Shown: piece by piece, positions 6,347-15,404 of the stretch
Layout of the letters: the number at the start of each line of letters is the position of its first letter
Numbering within the stretch: the stretch's first letter is position 1
NCBI RefSeq assembly: GCF_029968015.1
Contig: NZ_JASCIS010000026.1
Location: forward strand, 1 to 64,000
From: Streptomyces luteolus
GTDB lineage: Bacteria; Actinomycetota; Actinomycetes; Streptomycetales; Streptomycetaceae
Direction of reading: 5' to 3'
Length of the DNA: 64,000 nucleotides
Position numbers and translations under genes: made by a program
Notes under the pieces: model-generated
What the model saw: only the letters and a program-made list of their open reading frames with translations
Told to the model about the DNA's origin: nothing
Database searches by the model: none

Positions 6347-9096
6347 GCCTCCTCCGGTGGCGGGCACCACTTCGCGCCCGTGCCCGCCCCCTGCCGCCCG
6401 CAGAACCCCATCTGCTGCGGCCGCTGGGCGCCTTCCACGCGCTGGACCGAGATGAGCTTGTCCAGCGGAACCTGCTGGTCCACGCCGCCGCCGAAGTCGA
6501 TCACCCCGCTCTCGCCGTCGAGCGCCGCCCGCCCGTGGATCCGGCTCAGCGCGTGCCACACCGCCGACGGGGTCAGCGGGATGCCCGGGGCCGTGTCCCT
6601 GAGGCGGGAGATGGCCTTCATGTAGAGGTTGACCGCGTCGAAGGCGAGGGCCGCGTGACCGTCGAGCGAGGTGTCCTTGACGCGCCGGCACTCCTCGGGG
6701 AACAGCTCCTTCATGGTGCTGTACAGATCGCTCGGCCCGTCGCAGGAGGCCGAGCCGACGGTGAAGTCGAGGAACTCGAAGGGCACCCGCGGAAAGGCGC
6801 GGCGGCGCTCCGGGTCCGCGCCGAGCCGGGCCACGTCGTCGCCACCGAGGAGCGTCGGCGGGTTCGAACCGCAGGTGTCGTTGGTGGCCCCCAGGATCGT
6901 CTCGAAGTCCTCGCTGCGCCCCGCGAAGAACACCAACCCCTCGTAGCCGCAGGCCTGTTCACCGATGGCGCGCGTGCCCTGCCCGTTCGGCGTCCCGGGC
7001 GAGCTGGACGACGGGACGTAACCCTCCTGGTCGACCTCGAACCCCGCGTCCGTGAAGGACTTCGCCGCGTCCTGGCGCAGGTTCTCGCTGTACTCGTCGG
7101 TCGGGTCGAGGGAGTACACGACGCGGACGCGCTTCTTCAGCTTGTCCTCGGCGACGAGATGACCGGCGTACGCGGCGGCCACCGCGGCCTCGCGCCGGTT
7201 CAGCGGCGAGACCTGGTAGTACAGCGACGACTCGCTCGGCAGCGAGTCCGCCGACAGGGTCGTCGCGACCATCGGCAGCCCGACCTCGGTCAGCTGGTCG
7301 ATCGTCGTGATGGTCGCCTTGCGGCTCTGGTCCAGGCCGGTGACGCCGACGATGCTCGGGTCGGACGCCATCAGCTTCTCGATCCGGCGCGCGACCTCCG
7401 CTCCGTGCCGCATGCCGCTGCCCGCGCTCGCCGGAAAGATCCGCAGCACGGGCTGCCGGTCACCGGCGTTGTCGAGCTGACGCCGCTGCGCGCTCGCGGC
7501 GCCCTGCAACTGCTCGCGGGCGTACGACCGGGCGCCGTTCTGCTTGCGGCCGGGCGCGGTGAGCAGCGCGGTCATGTGGACGAGCGTGACCAACGGCCGG
7601 GCGGGGTTCTCCTTGTGGATCCGCTCGGCCTCCGTGTTCTGCGCGGCGATGGTGTCCATCGTCTTGCGCACCCGCTCGTCCGAGGAACCGAAGGCGAAGC
7701 CGTGCGGCGCGACGCCCACGCATTCGTCGGACTTCGCCGTCCACACCGTCTCCGCGTCCGGGTCGTCGCGGCTCAGGCCGCAGTGGTCCGCCCGCCAGGT
7801 GTCGCGGTCGCCGCGGTGGTCGGCGATGCCGAGGCCCACGGTGCCGCCGAGCACCGCGAGCGCGACGGTGGCGGATACCAGCGCCACGGCCCGGCTCGTC
7901 CACGCGGGCGGGCTCGGTACGGAGAGCCGGCGCGCTATCGCGGCCCCGTCGCGCTGTATCTCGTACCGCTCGTCGCTTTCCGGAACCGTCCCCGGAACGC
8001 GTACCGGCAAATACCAGAACTGCACCGGCCGACCGCCGCCCGCACTGCGCACGTGCTCGCACCAGACGTCGTACGGCGCGGGATTGTCGGTCAGTTCCCG
8101 CACGCTGAGGGTCTGGTCGCCCGCGGGCGCTTCCGGACTGGTCGTGATGAGTAGCAACGGGTCGAACGCGCCGATGTCATTGCGTACTTCGGCGAAGAGC
8201 CGCACCAGTTCCTGGCCGTGATTCCGCTTGCTCACACCCTGCAGAAACGCCACGCAATAGGCCGTACGCCGATGAGCGCTCCGACGCCACGGACGGCGCC
8301 TATAGGAGACCCGCAGATCCTCCAGAAAGGCGTCGATCAGCAATTTGCTGATCTGCTGCGGATCCTCCCGCCCCCAGCGGGGCTGCGTGAGGCGTACGGC
8401 GAAACCGATGAACGTGCCGGGATCGGCCGGGGCCATGTACGGCTGGTGCAAAAGCCAGCGGTATTCCCGGCCCAGACCGCGCCAGACCCGGAACCAGAAG
8501 ATCGGCACCAGATACAGGCCCACGATGTACGCCCACCAGGGAACCGTGCCCTGGAGCGCCACTTCCGTGCTCGGGCTGCGCATGAATCCGAAGAACCGCC
8601 TGCGTTCCAGTTCACGGTCGCGCAGCCGCCGCAGGACGATGCGGCCGTGCTGGCTGTCGGGCTCCTGCGCGGTGTCCGTCAGCTGCAACAGCCAATTGAC
8701 CAGACCGAGCCGACGAAAACGCACCCGCCGGTCGTTCCCGTACCGGTCGGATGAGTATTTGCTGGCCAGTTCCACGAGAATGCGACGGCAGAGCTCGGCC
8801 CGCTGCCACGCCGGATTCAGATAGTTCTCAGCGGTTTCATCACCGCGCTCAGCGACGACCCGGTCCCATTCCTGCTCCATGTCGACCGGCTGAAAGGGAA
8901 CGGCCCTCGGCTGAGCCTCGTTGAGGGCGTGCTCGATCTGTTCCGCGAGGTCGTCCTGATGGTTGCCGACGAGGCTCAGGATCGGAATTCCGTCCCGCTG
9001 GGGAACCTCGCCGGGCAATTCGGTCTTCTTGGGCCGGGAAACGAGCTTTCCCAGCAGTCGGAACAGCAGATCGGCGTGCTCGAATACGGGCGCCAC
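6331..9096 (-). CDS. Fused degenerate NTPase / periplasmic-binding-like membrane protein
   Basis: A 921-residue protein that joins in one chain what 156-3778 encodes as two. Residues 1-390 are cytoplasmic-type: VGNHQDDL (43-50) sits where a P-loop would be, but its Gly-Lys-Ser/Thr residues are missing. LLIDAFLEDLRVSYRR and FDPLLLITTS (about 252-320) align with LLRAFLDDLRRAYDS and GDPLLVLAAARS of the NTPase. A hydrophobic segment occupies 188-205 and a clear membrane helix 401-425. The rest is external: Cys439 and Cys459, ECVGV and GFAFG match the separate binding-like protein, then a type 1 periplasmic-binding fold (VGVTGLDQSRKATITTI, GLVFFAGRS). Start is GTG at 9096 after GGGGGA. ATP use is unlikely. 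Function unknown; a ligand-sensing paralogue that lost hydrolysis is my inference. Confidence 0.8.
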   Translation of the reverse strand: MAPVFEHADLLFRLLGKLVSRPKKTELPGEVPQRDGIPILSLVGNHQDDLAEQIEHALNEAQPRAVPFQPVDMEQEWDRVVAERGDETAENYLNPAWQRAELCRRILVELASKYSSDRYGNDRRVRFRRLGLVNWLLQLTDTAQEPDSQHGRIVLRRLRDRELERRRFFGFMRSPSTEVALQGTVPWWAYIVGLYLVPIFWFRVWRGLGREYRWLLHQPYMAPADPGTFIGFAVRLTQPRWGREDPQQISKLLIDAFLEDLRVSYRRRPWRRSAHRRTAYCVAFLQGVSKRNHGQELVRLFAEVRNDIGAFDPLLLITTSPEAPAGDQTLSVRELTDNPAPYDVWCEHVRSAGGGRPVQFWYLPVRVPGTVPESDERYEIQRDGAAIARRLSVPSPPAWTSRAVALVSATVALAVLGGTVGLGIADHRGDRDTWRADHCGLSRDDPDAETVWTAKSDECVGVAPHGFAFGSSDERVRKTMDTIAAQNTEAERIHKENPARPLVTLVHMTALLTAPGRKQNGARSYAREQLQGAASAQRRQLDNAGDRQPVLRIFPASAGSGMRHGAEVARRIEKLMASDPSIVGVTGLDQSRKATITTIDQLTEVGLPMVATTLSADSLPSESSLYYQVSPLNRREAAVAAAYAGHLVAEDKLKKRVRVVYSLDPTDEYSENLRQDAAKSFTDAGFEVDQEGYVPSSSSPGTPNGQGTRAIGEQACGYEGLVFFAGRSEDFETILGATNDTCGSNPPTLLGGDDVARLGADPERRRAFPRVPFEFLDFTVGSASCDGPSDLYSTMKELFPEECRRVKDTSLDGHAALAFDAVNLYMKAISRLRDTAPGIPLTPSAVWHALSRIHGRAALDGESGVIDFGGGVDQQVPLDKLISVQRVEGAQRPQQMGFCGRQGAGTGAKWCPPPEEAGSRS

Positions 9097-9148
9097 GCTT
9101 CCCCCGTCGCGTCAGAGAACGGCCCATGTCGTAGCTCTGGAGCAAGAC

Positions 9149-9177
9149 ACCCTAGTGGGCGGTGTGATCGGTGAACA
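9149..9177 (-). promoter_or_regulatory. Probable promoter of the fused membrane protein gene
   Basis: On the minus strand TAGGGT (complement of 9149-9154) is a TANNNT-type -10, with TGTTCA (complement of 9172-9177) 17 nt upstream. Only half of the -35 matches TTGACA. It would give a leader of about 45 nt before the GTG at 9096. Confidence 0.4.
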
Positions 9178-9328
9178 GGCTTGTGTGGCTTGCGATTTGG
9201 TCACGCGAACGGGGTTCGGGAGAACCCTGGGGATCCCCCGGGAACGGCCGTCGCGGCCTCCCGGGAGCGGTGGTCGCTGCCTCCCGTCAGCGGCCGTCGC
9301 GGCCTCCGCGAGCCGCCGTCGAAGTCGA

Positions 9329-9351
9329 TTGTCAGTGGTGCACGGCAGGAT
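9329..9351 (+). promoter_or_regulatory. RecA-NDp (PafBC-type) DNA-damage promoter of the ligase gene
   Basis: TTGTCAGTG (9329-9337) is a perfect match to the damage-promoter consensus TTGTCRGTG. Exactly 8 nt later comes CAGGAT (9346-9351), one base off TANNNT. The ATG of the ligase starts 7 nt after the -10, so transcription should begin at or beside the A of the start codon, giving a leaderless message. Confidence 0.8.
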
Positions 9352-9357
9352 GGGGGC

Positions 9358-11493
9358 ATGACGACAACCACTGCCGTTCCTTCCGTTGTTCCCGCTGGTC
9401 AAGCGCCCGCCGAGGCCACCGCGCTGTCCGACGCCACCGCCTATGCGGCAGCGGTCGAGCAGGCGGTCCAGGCAGCCGCCGCGTACTACGACAACGGCAG
9501 CTCAGCCCTGGACGACGACGCGTACGACCGACTGGTCCGCGCGATCGCCGAGTACGAGGCGGCGCACCCCGACGAGACCCTGCCGGGCTCGCCCTCGGGC
9601 AAGGTCGCGGGCGGCGCGGTCGAGGGGGACGTGCCGCACACCGTCCCGATGCTGAGTCTCGACAACGCCTTCTCCGACGAGGAGTTCACCACCTGGGCCG
9701 CCTCACTGGAGCGCAGGATCGGCCGTCCGGTCGCGTCCTGGAACGTCCAGCCGAAGCTGGACGGCCTCGCGATCGCCGCCCGCTATCAGCAGGGCCGCCT
9801 CACGCGACTGATCACCCGGGGCGACGGGACAGCCGGGGAGGACGTCTCGCACGCCATCGGCACGATCGAAGGCCTGCCGACCGAGCTGACCGAACCGGCC
9901 ACGGTCGAGGTGCGCGGCGAAGTCCTCATGACAACAGCCCAGTTCGAGTACGCGAACGAGGTCCGCACCCAGCACGGCGGCGACCCGTTCGCCAACCCGC
10001 GCAATGCCGCCGCCGGCACCCTGCGCGCCAAGGACCGCGCCTACACCGTGCCGATGACGTTCTTCGGGTACGGCCTGCTGCCCCTGCCCGACTCCGGCGA
10101 CGGCCTCGCCGCCGAGCTGGCCGACTCCGCGCACGGCGACCTCATGGACCGGGCCGTCCGGTACGGCGTCAACACCCCGGCGAGCACCGAGGTGCCCGGC
10201 ACGGTCGTCACCACCGTCGAGGACGTCCTCGCGCGCGTGCGGGAGATCGGGGCGCGGCGCGCACAACTCCCGTTCGGCATCGACGGGATCGTCATCAAGG
10301 CCGACCTCGCCGCCGACCAGCGGGCGGCCGGAGAGGGCACACGCGCCCCGCGCTGGGCCCTCGCCTTCAAGCTCCCCGCCGTAGAGAAGATCACGAAGCT
10401 GCTCGACGTGGAGTGGAACGTCGGCCGCACCGGCATCATCGCGCCCCGCGCCGTCCTCGAACCCGTGGACATCGACGGCTCCACCGTCACCTACGCCACC
10501 CTGCACAACCCCGCCGACATCACGCGCCGCGGCCTGCGCCTCGGGGACCACGTCATGGTCTACAAGGCGGGCGACATCATCCCGCGCGTCGAGGCCCCCG
10601 TGGCCCAGCTGCGCACGGGCGACGAGCGGGAGATCACGTTCCCGGCGGCCTGCCCGCAGTGCGGTTCCGGCATCGACACCGGGGAGCAGAGGTGGCGCTG
10701 CGAGCGCGGCCGCAACTGCCACCTCGTCGCCTCCGTCGCGTACGCCGCGGGGCGCGACCAGCTCGACATCGAGGGCCTCGGCCACTCCCGCGTGGTGCAA
10801 CTGGTCGACGCGGGCCTGGTCTCCGCGCTGCCCGACCTGTTCGACCGCCTGACCAGGGACGACCTCCTCGGCCTTGAGCGGATGGGGGAGACCAGCACCG
10901 ACAACCTCCTGGCCGCCCTTGACGCCGCGAAGCGGCAGCCGCTGTCGCGGGTGCTCTGCGCCCTCGGCATCCGCGGCACGGGACGGTCCATGTCCCGCCG
11001 GATCGCCCGGCACTTCGCCACGATGGACGCGATCCGGGCGGCGGACGCGGAGGCGATGCAGCAGGTCGAGGGCATCGGCGGGGAGAAGGCCCCGGTGATC
11101 GTCACCGAACTGGCCGAGCTGAGCGACCAGATAGACCGCCTCGCGGCGGCGGGCCTGTCGATGACGGAGCCGGGCGCCACTCCGCCCGCTCCGGGTGCTG
11201 GTGCTGGTGCTGGTGCTGGTGCTCAAGTTTCTTCCGACACAGGCCCGTTGGCCGGAATGAAGGTCGTGGTGACGGGCGCGATGACGGGCCCGCTGGAGAA
11301 GCTCTCGCGCAACGAGATGAACGAACTGGTCGAGCGGGCCGGAGGCAAGGCGTCGGGCAGCGTCTCGAAGAACACCGGCCTGGTCGTCGCGGGCGAGGGC
11401 GCGGGGTCGAAGCGCACGAAGGCGGAGACCCTCGGCATACGCCTGGCCACACCGGACGAATTCGCCGAGCTGGTCGGGGAGTTCATCCGGTGA
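9358..11493 (+). CDS. NAD-dependent DNA ligase, divergent LigA paralogue
   Basis: A 711-residue ligase that seals nicks using NAD. Domains in order: a divergent Ia-like region with [15 protein letters not shown], adenylation domain with the KxDG nucleophile motif (QPKLDGLAI, near residue 138), an OB fold, a four-Cys zinc finger (CPQCGS...RCERGRNC), helix-hairpin-helix repeats and a C-terminal BRCT domain ([14 protein letters not shown]). The Ia region lacks the usual YY...SDAEYD form of housekeeping Streptomyces LigA, which suggests a second ligase. A GAGAGAGAGA linker, from (GGTGCT)n near 11195-11222, separates the hairpins from BRCT. ATG at 9358 lies directly behind a damage promoter, so repair-time induction is expected. 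The longer frame from 9181 reads through that promoter and was rejected. Confidence 0.92.
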   Translation: MTTTTAVPSVVPAGQAPAEATALSDATAYAAAVEQAVQAAAAYYDNGSSALDDDAYDRLVRAIAEYEAAHPDETLPGSPSGKVAGGAVEGDVPHTVPMLSLDNAFSDEEFTTWAASLERRIGRPVASWNVQPKLDGLAIAARYQQGRLTRLITRGDGTAGEDVSHAIGTIEGLPTELTEPATVEVRGEVLMTTAQFEYANEVRTQHGGDPFANPRNAAAGTLRAKDRAYTVPMTFFGYGLLPLPDSGDGLAAELADSAHGDLMDRAVRYGVNTPASTEVPGTVVTTVEDVLARVREIGARRAQLPFGIDGIVIKADLAADQRAAGEGTRAPRWALAFKLPAVEKITKLLDVEWNVGRTGIIAPRAVLEPVDIDGSTVTYATLHNPADITRRGLRLGDHVMVYKAGDIIPRVEAPVAQLRTGDEREITFPAACPQCGSGIDTGEQRWRCERGRNCHLVASVAYAAGRDQLDIEGLGHSRVVQLVDAGLVSALPDLFDRLTRDDLLGLERMGETSTDNLLAALDAAKRQPLSRVLCALGIRGTGRSMSRRIARHFATMDAIRAADAEAMQQVEGIGGEKAPVIVTELAELSDQIDRLAAAGLSMTEPGATPPAPGAGAGAGAGAQVSSDTGPLAGMKVVVTGAMTGPLEKLSRNEMNELVERAGGKASGSVSKNTGLVVAGEGAGSKRTKAETLGIRLATPDEFAELVGEFIR

Positions 11494-11515
11494 TGGCCAG
11501 GCGCGAGGGGATCGT

Positions 11516-12751
11516 TCAGGCGGGGTCGATCCGGGAGACGCTGCCGCCGAGGTCGAGCACGTACAGCTCGCCGTCGCCGCCCTGGACGAACGAGACGACC
11601 TCGCCGCCGTTGACTCCGAGGTCGTGCTCGCCGGTCACCTTGCCGTTCTCGATCTGCAGTGAGCGCAGCGTGCCGTCGCAGTAGTCGCTGAACACGTACT
11701 GGCCCTGAAGCCCCGGGATCTTGTCGCCGCGATAGACGAAGCCACCGGTCACCGAGCAGCCGAGGCCGTTGCGGTCGTACTCGTGGACCGGCGGGACGTG
11801 GTTCGCGGGCTCGGTGCCGCCCCGGAAGGGATGGTTGCCCTCCATCGCGGACCAGCCGTAGTTCTCGCCGCCCTTGCTGTCGGCCGGAGCCCAGTCGATC
11901 TCCTCCCAGGCGCTCTGGCCGACGTCACCGATCAGCAGATCACCGGTGCCCGAGTCGAAGGAGAACTTCCATGGATTGCGCAGTCCGTACGCCCAGATCT
12001 CGTCCTTGGCCTTCGGATCGCCGACGAACGGGTTGTCGGCGGGCACGGCGTACGGATCGCCGCCGCTCGGGTCGATCCGCAGCAGCTTGCCAAGCAGCGT
12101 GTCGAGGTTCTGGCCGTTGCCGTGCGGGTCCCCGCCGGAGCCGCCGTCGCCGAGTGCGATGTAGAGATAGCCATCCGGGCCGAACTTGATGTCGCCGCCG
12201 TTGTGGTTCGCGTACGGCTGGGTCTGGGTGAGGACGGTGCGCCGGGTGTCGGGTTGCAGCTTGCCCTCCTTGACGGCGAACTCGTCGACGGTGCTGGTGC
12301 CTTCGCGGTCGGTGAACGAGATGTAGAAGTGGCTGAAGTCCTGGTCGAAGGCGATGCCGAGGAGGCCGCGTTCGCCGTCGGTGGTCGTCTCGCCGGAGAT
12401 GTCGAGGACAGGCTCGCCGAGGCCCTGGTCGCCCAGGACCCGTACGGTTCCCGCGCGTTCGGCGATCCAGACGGTGTTTCCCGGACCGGCCGCTCCGGCG
12501 GACGGGTTCTTGGCCGTGGCCACTTCCTTGAGCGCCACCTGGGCGGCCTGACCTGCCTGCTTGCCCTGACCTGCCCGCACGCCCTGTCCTGCCTGCGCGT
12601 CCCGTCCGGCCGGTCCCGCCTGCGCGGCGGTCTGCCCGGCGGTGGTCCGGCCGCCGGGCTCCTCCGCGTACGCCGAGGTCAGGGCGAGGGAGGCGATGAG
12701 GCAGGCGGTGGCGGCGCCGGCGATCGCTGTGGTTCTGCTACGTAAGTTCAC
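11516..12751 (-). CDS. Secreted PQQ-type aldose sugar dehydrogenase (GSDH/Yli family)
   Basis: A 411-residue exported protein: Sec signal (about 1-29, ending SAYA), a low-complexity Gly/Gln/Ala linker (about 34-68), then a six-bladed beta-propeller of the glucose/sorbosone dehydrogenase family. GERGLLGIAFDQDF, NHNGGDIKFGPDGYLYIALGDGG, WAYGLRNPWKFSFD and GENYGWSAMEGN are the family landmarks, with the His of NHNGG as the likely catalytic base. It would oxidise aldoses outside the cell using PQQ. Start is GTG at 12751 after a strong AGGAGGG. Its third codon is TTA, the rare leucine codon read by BldA tRNA, so translation may depend on developmental stage. It is convergent with ligA. Confidence 0.88.
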   Translation of the reverse strand: MNLRSRTTAIAGAATACLIASLALTSAYAEEPGGRTTAGQTAAQAGPAGRDAQAGQGVRAGQGKQAGQAAQVALKEVATAKNPSAGAAGPGNTVWIAERAGTVRVLGDQGLGEPVLDISGETTTDGERGLLGIAFDQDFSHFYISFTDREGTSTVDEFAVKEGKLQPDTRRTVLTQTQPYANHNGGDIKFGPDGYLYIALGDGGSGGDPHGNGQNLDTLLGKLLRIDPSGGDPYAVPADNPFVGDPKAKDEIWAYGLRNPWKFSFDSGTGDLLIGDVGQSAWEEIDWAPADSKGGENYGWSAMEGNHPFRGGTEPANHVPPVHEYDRNGLGCSVTGGFVYRGDKIPGLQGQYVFSDYCDGTLRSLQIENGKVTGEHDLGVNGGEVVSFVQGGDGELYVLDLGGSVSRIDPA

Positions 12752-12979
12752 CGTGACCCTCCTAGGGGCGGCGAAGGGCGAGGTCGCGCAGCTGCCGAGG
12801 ACGGAGATCGCTCCGCGTCGCCCGCGGCGACACTCAACCGGGGGTGGGGGGATGGTGTGTCACTGGCTACGGATGAGGATACGGAGGCGTGGGCGGTTGG
12901 CATAGACCAATGCCGGGAATTCCTCGCCGACGGGCGATCAGGACGCCCCGTTGGCGGAGGCAGCGGGGGCCGAACGGGG

Positions 12980-14257
12980 TCAGGCCGCGTCCCGCTCGGG
13001 TTCCCGTACCTCCGGTCCCGGCGCGCTCGCCGAACCGACCGCGCTGGCCGAACCGACCGCGATCGCCGGCTCCGCCAACGTACGGAAGGACAGCCAGCTC
13101 AGCAGTGGCATCAGGATCAGTGGAGCAAGGGCGAGTTGAAGGGACGTGGCGTCCGCGAGGCCGCCGATCACCAAACCGGCGAGCCCGCCCACGCTGACCG
13201 TCAGGCCCAGCGTGATCCCGGCGGCGGTGCCGACCCGCGACGGCAGATAGTCCTGGGCGAGGGTGACCTGGAGGGAGAACGGCACGTACAGGCCGATGGA
13301 GGTGAGCGCGACGCACACGAAGAACGCGGGCCCCGGCACGAACACCACACCGGCGACGGCGACGACCGTCAGGAGGTACGACACCCGTACGATCCGGACC
13401 CGGTCCCACCGAGCCGTCAGCCGACTGCCCACGACCGTGCCCACCGCGCCCCCGGCATACAGCACGAACAGCGCACCGGCCCCCACCGCCGCCGGACCGG
13501 CACCGCCGCCCACCTGTTCCTGCGCGTGGAAGACGAGAAACGTGCTCAGGCCGACGAACGCGATCGACCGGAACACGACGGCCAGGGCCAGTCCGACGAA
13601 GGAGCGTACGTCGTCCCGCCGGACCTCAACTGCCGGAGGGGTAACGGATTTTGATGTCTCGGTGGGACGTCGCATTCCGCGGAGCACCGGCAGGCACAGC
13701 ACACTTCCCACCACGGCGGGGACCACGAGCAGCGGGGAGAGACTCAGGCCGCCCATGGCGACGACGGCTGTGACCAGGAGCGGTGCGAGGGCGAAACCGA
13801 GGTTGCCGCCCAGCGAGAACCAGCCCATGGCCCGGTGATCCCCTCCGCCGGCGACGCGTGCGATCCGCGCGGACTCCGGGTGGTACGCCGCGACCCCGAT
13901 GCCCGACACGGCGAGGAACACCAAGGTCAGGGTGTACGAGTGGGTGGCGCCGCTCAGCGCCACCCCGCACCCCGCGACGAGGGTGCTCACCGGCAGCAGC
14001 CACGGCAGCACCCACCGGTCGGTGAGCATCCCGAACAGCGGCTGCGCGACGGACGACAAGAGGGAGGCGGCCAGGACGAGACCTGATGCGGCGGCGTACG
14101 TGTAGGCGCGCTCGGCGACGAAGAAGGGGACGAGGGCGGCGACAGCCCCTTGGTAGACATCGACGCACGCGTGCCCCGCCGACAGCCGGACAACGGGCTG
14201 ATTCAGCCGGCCGACGAGCCGCTTCCGGGCCGGGCCCCGCGAAGGAGAGAAGTACAT
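12980..14257 (-). CDS. MFS transporter (fosmidomycin-resistance-like)
   Basis: A 425-residue major facilitator protein with about twelve membrane segments. FGMLTDRW between segments 2 and 3 is the MFS loop motif, and YHPESARIARVAGGG is characteristic of the Fsr/YfnC-like branch, which exports fosmidomycin and other small compounds. The ATG at 14257 precedes a short basic tail, then the first helix near residue 25; the ribosome site is weak (GATGAGG). The C-terminus carries a Gly-Ser-Ala repeat. The gene is divergent from an AraC regulator 54 nt away, which probably controls it. The substrate cannot be read from the sequence. Confidence 0.88.
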   Translation of the reverse strand: MYFSPSRGPARKRLVGRLNQPVVRLSAGHACVDVYQGAVAALVPFFVAERAYTYAAASGLVLAASLLSSVAQPLFGMLTDRWVLPWLLPVSTLVAGCGVALSGATHSYTLTLVFLAVSGIGVAAYHPESARIARVAGGGDHRAMGWFSLGGNLGFALAPLLVTAVVAMGGLSLSPLLVVPAVVGSVLCLPVLRGMRRPTETSKSVTPPAVEVRRDDVRSFVGLALAVVFRSIAFVGLSTFLVFHAQEQVGGGAGPAAVGAGALFVLYAGGAVGTVVGSRLTARWDRVRIVRVSYLLTVVAVAGVVFVPGPAFFVCVALTSIGLYVPFSLQVTLAQDYLPSRVGTAAGITLGLTVSVGGLAGLVIGGLADATSLQLALAPLILMPLLSWLSFRTLAEPAIAVGSASAVGSASAPGPEVREPERDAA

Positions 14258-14311
14258 GGCCTCATCGTCGTGACGAGCCGGTCTGGCGCGCTTCCGATAA
14301 TCTGCCAGTCA

Positions 14312-15178
14312 ATGACGAAACCCCGCCATCAATCAACCCGCCATCAACCAACCCGCCAACAACCAAACCGCCATCAACCAACCCGCCAACCAACCCGCCA
14401 CCAGCCCATCGCCCCCACCCGTACCCGATGGCTCGCCCCGGGCGCCGAGATCGACGCGCACCGGCACGACGACCACCAGATCGTCTACGCCGGACGCGGA
14501 GTCCTGGCCGTCACGACCGACAGGGGCTCCTGGATCGCGCCCGCGACCCGCGCCATCTGGGTACCGGCGGGCACCGCCCACGCCCACCACGCGCACGGTG
14601 AACTCACCCTCCACCTCGTCGGCCTGCCCGCCGAGGACAACCCCCTCGGCCTGGACGAACCGACCGTCCTGAGTGTCAGCCCGCTCCTGCGCGAGCTGAT
14701 CCTCGCCCACACCCGCACCCCCGACGACGGCAGCCCGGAGCGGGCCCGGCTGCGTGCCGTCCTCCTCGACCAGTTGAAGGCCTCACCGCAGCAACCGCTG
14801 CACCTGCCCACGCCCACGGAGCCCCGCCTCGCGGAACTCTGCGCGATCCTGCGCGCCGACCCCGCAGACTCGCGCACGCTGTCCGGGCTCGGCCGCCAAG
14901 TCGGCGCGGGCGAACGGACGTTGTCGCGGCTGTTCAAGTCCGAGCTGGGCATGACCTTCCCCCAGTGGCGCACCCAACTCCGGCTCCACCACGCCCTGAT
15001 CCTGCTCGCCGAGCGCACGCCGGTGACCACGGTGGCCCACCTGTGCGGATGGTCCTCGGCCAGCGCCTTCATCGACGCGTTCCGCCGAGCCTTCGGGCGC
15101 ACGCCGGGCGCGTATCAGGTGCCGGACCGAGCAACCGAGTTCGGGCCGGATCCCGCTGGGCGTCCCCCGCAACGCTGA
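14312..15178 (+). CDS. AraC-family regulator with cupin sensor domain
   Basis: A 288-residue regulator. After a repeated His-Gln-Pro-Thr-Arg tail (about 5-32) comes a cupin domain (HRHDDHQIVYAGRGVL...WVPAGTAH) and a C-terminal AraC double helix-turn-helix (SGLGRQVGAGERTLSRLF; VAHLCGWSSASAFIDAFRRAFG). This is the arrangement of regulators that sit beside, and repress or activate, divergent MFS efflux genes. The ATG at 14312 follows GATAAT by about 10 nt, so the mRNA may be leaderless or nearly so. The N-terminal tail comes from tandem 15-bp repeats and is not part of the family. Confidence 0.9.
   Translation: MTKPRHQSTRHQPTRQQPNRHQPTRQPTRHQPIAPTRTRWLAPGAEIDAHRHDDHQIVYAGRGVLAVTTDRGSWIAPATRAIWVPAGTAHAHHAHGELTLHLVGLPAEDNPLGLDEPTVLSVSPLLRELILAHTRTPDDGSPERARLRAVLLDQLKASPQQPLHLPTPTEPRLAELCAILRADPADSRTLSGLGRQVGAGERTLSRLFKSELGMTFPQWRTQLRLHHALILLAERTPVTTVAHLCGWSSASAFIDAFRRAFGRTPGAYQVPDRATEFGPDPAGRPPQR
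14326..14397. repeat. 15-bp tandem repeats in the 5' end of the araC-type gene
   Basis: Four 15-nt units close to CCATCAACCAACCCG plus a 12-nt partial one. Because the unit is a multiple of three, it extends the protein by repeated HQPTR without breaking the frame. The base composition (A-rich for this genome) differs sharply from the surrounding sequence. Confidence 0.85.
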
Positions 15179-15357
15179 CTGGCACCGCCCCGCGCCCTCG
15201 TCTACGCTGCACGACCATGACTACCGGGACGGCCTCGCGCCACACACGGATCGGTGACCCGGTGCTCTTCTGAGCGCCGAACGGGCCGGTGTCAGCCCGC
15301 AGTTGAGGGGATTCGGTGCGCGGGGGCCCGCCGCCGCGCGGGCTCCGCCTCCGTCGT

Positions 15358-15381
15358 GTTGATCACGTACGACACATCAAC
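15358..15381. promoter_or_regulatory. Inverted repeat upstream of dienelactone hydrolase
   Basis: GTTGAT (15358-15363) and ATCAAC (15376-15381) form a 6-bp inverted repeat with a 12-nt spacer, ending 23 nt before the start codon. It could be an operator. No regulator gene is adjacent. Confidence 0.35.
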
Positions 15382-15404
15382 CACGACAGGAGAACCGAGA
15401 ACCC

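Noticed and set aside
9181-9357. N-terminal extension of the ligase
   Set aside because: It would be translated through the damage promoter, and the residues do not resemble ligase sequence.
15217-15273. 18-codon frame after TACGCT, possible leader peptide
   Set aside because: No ribosome site, no -35, no attenuator-type hairpins, and the next gene starts 130 nt later.
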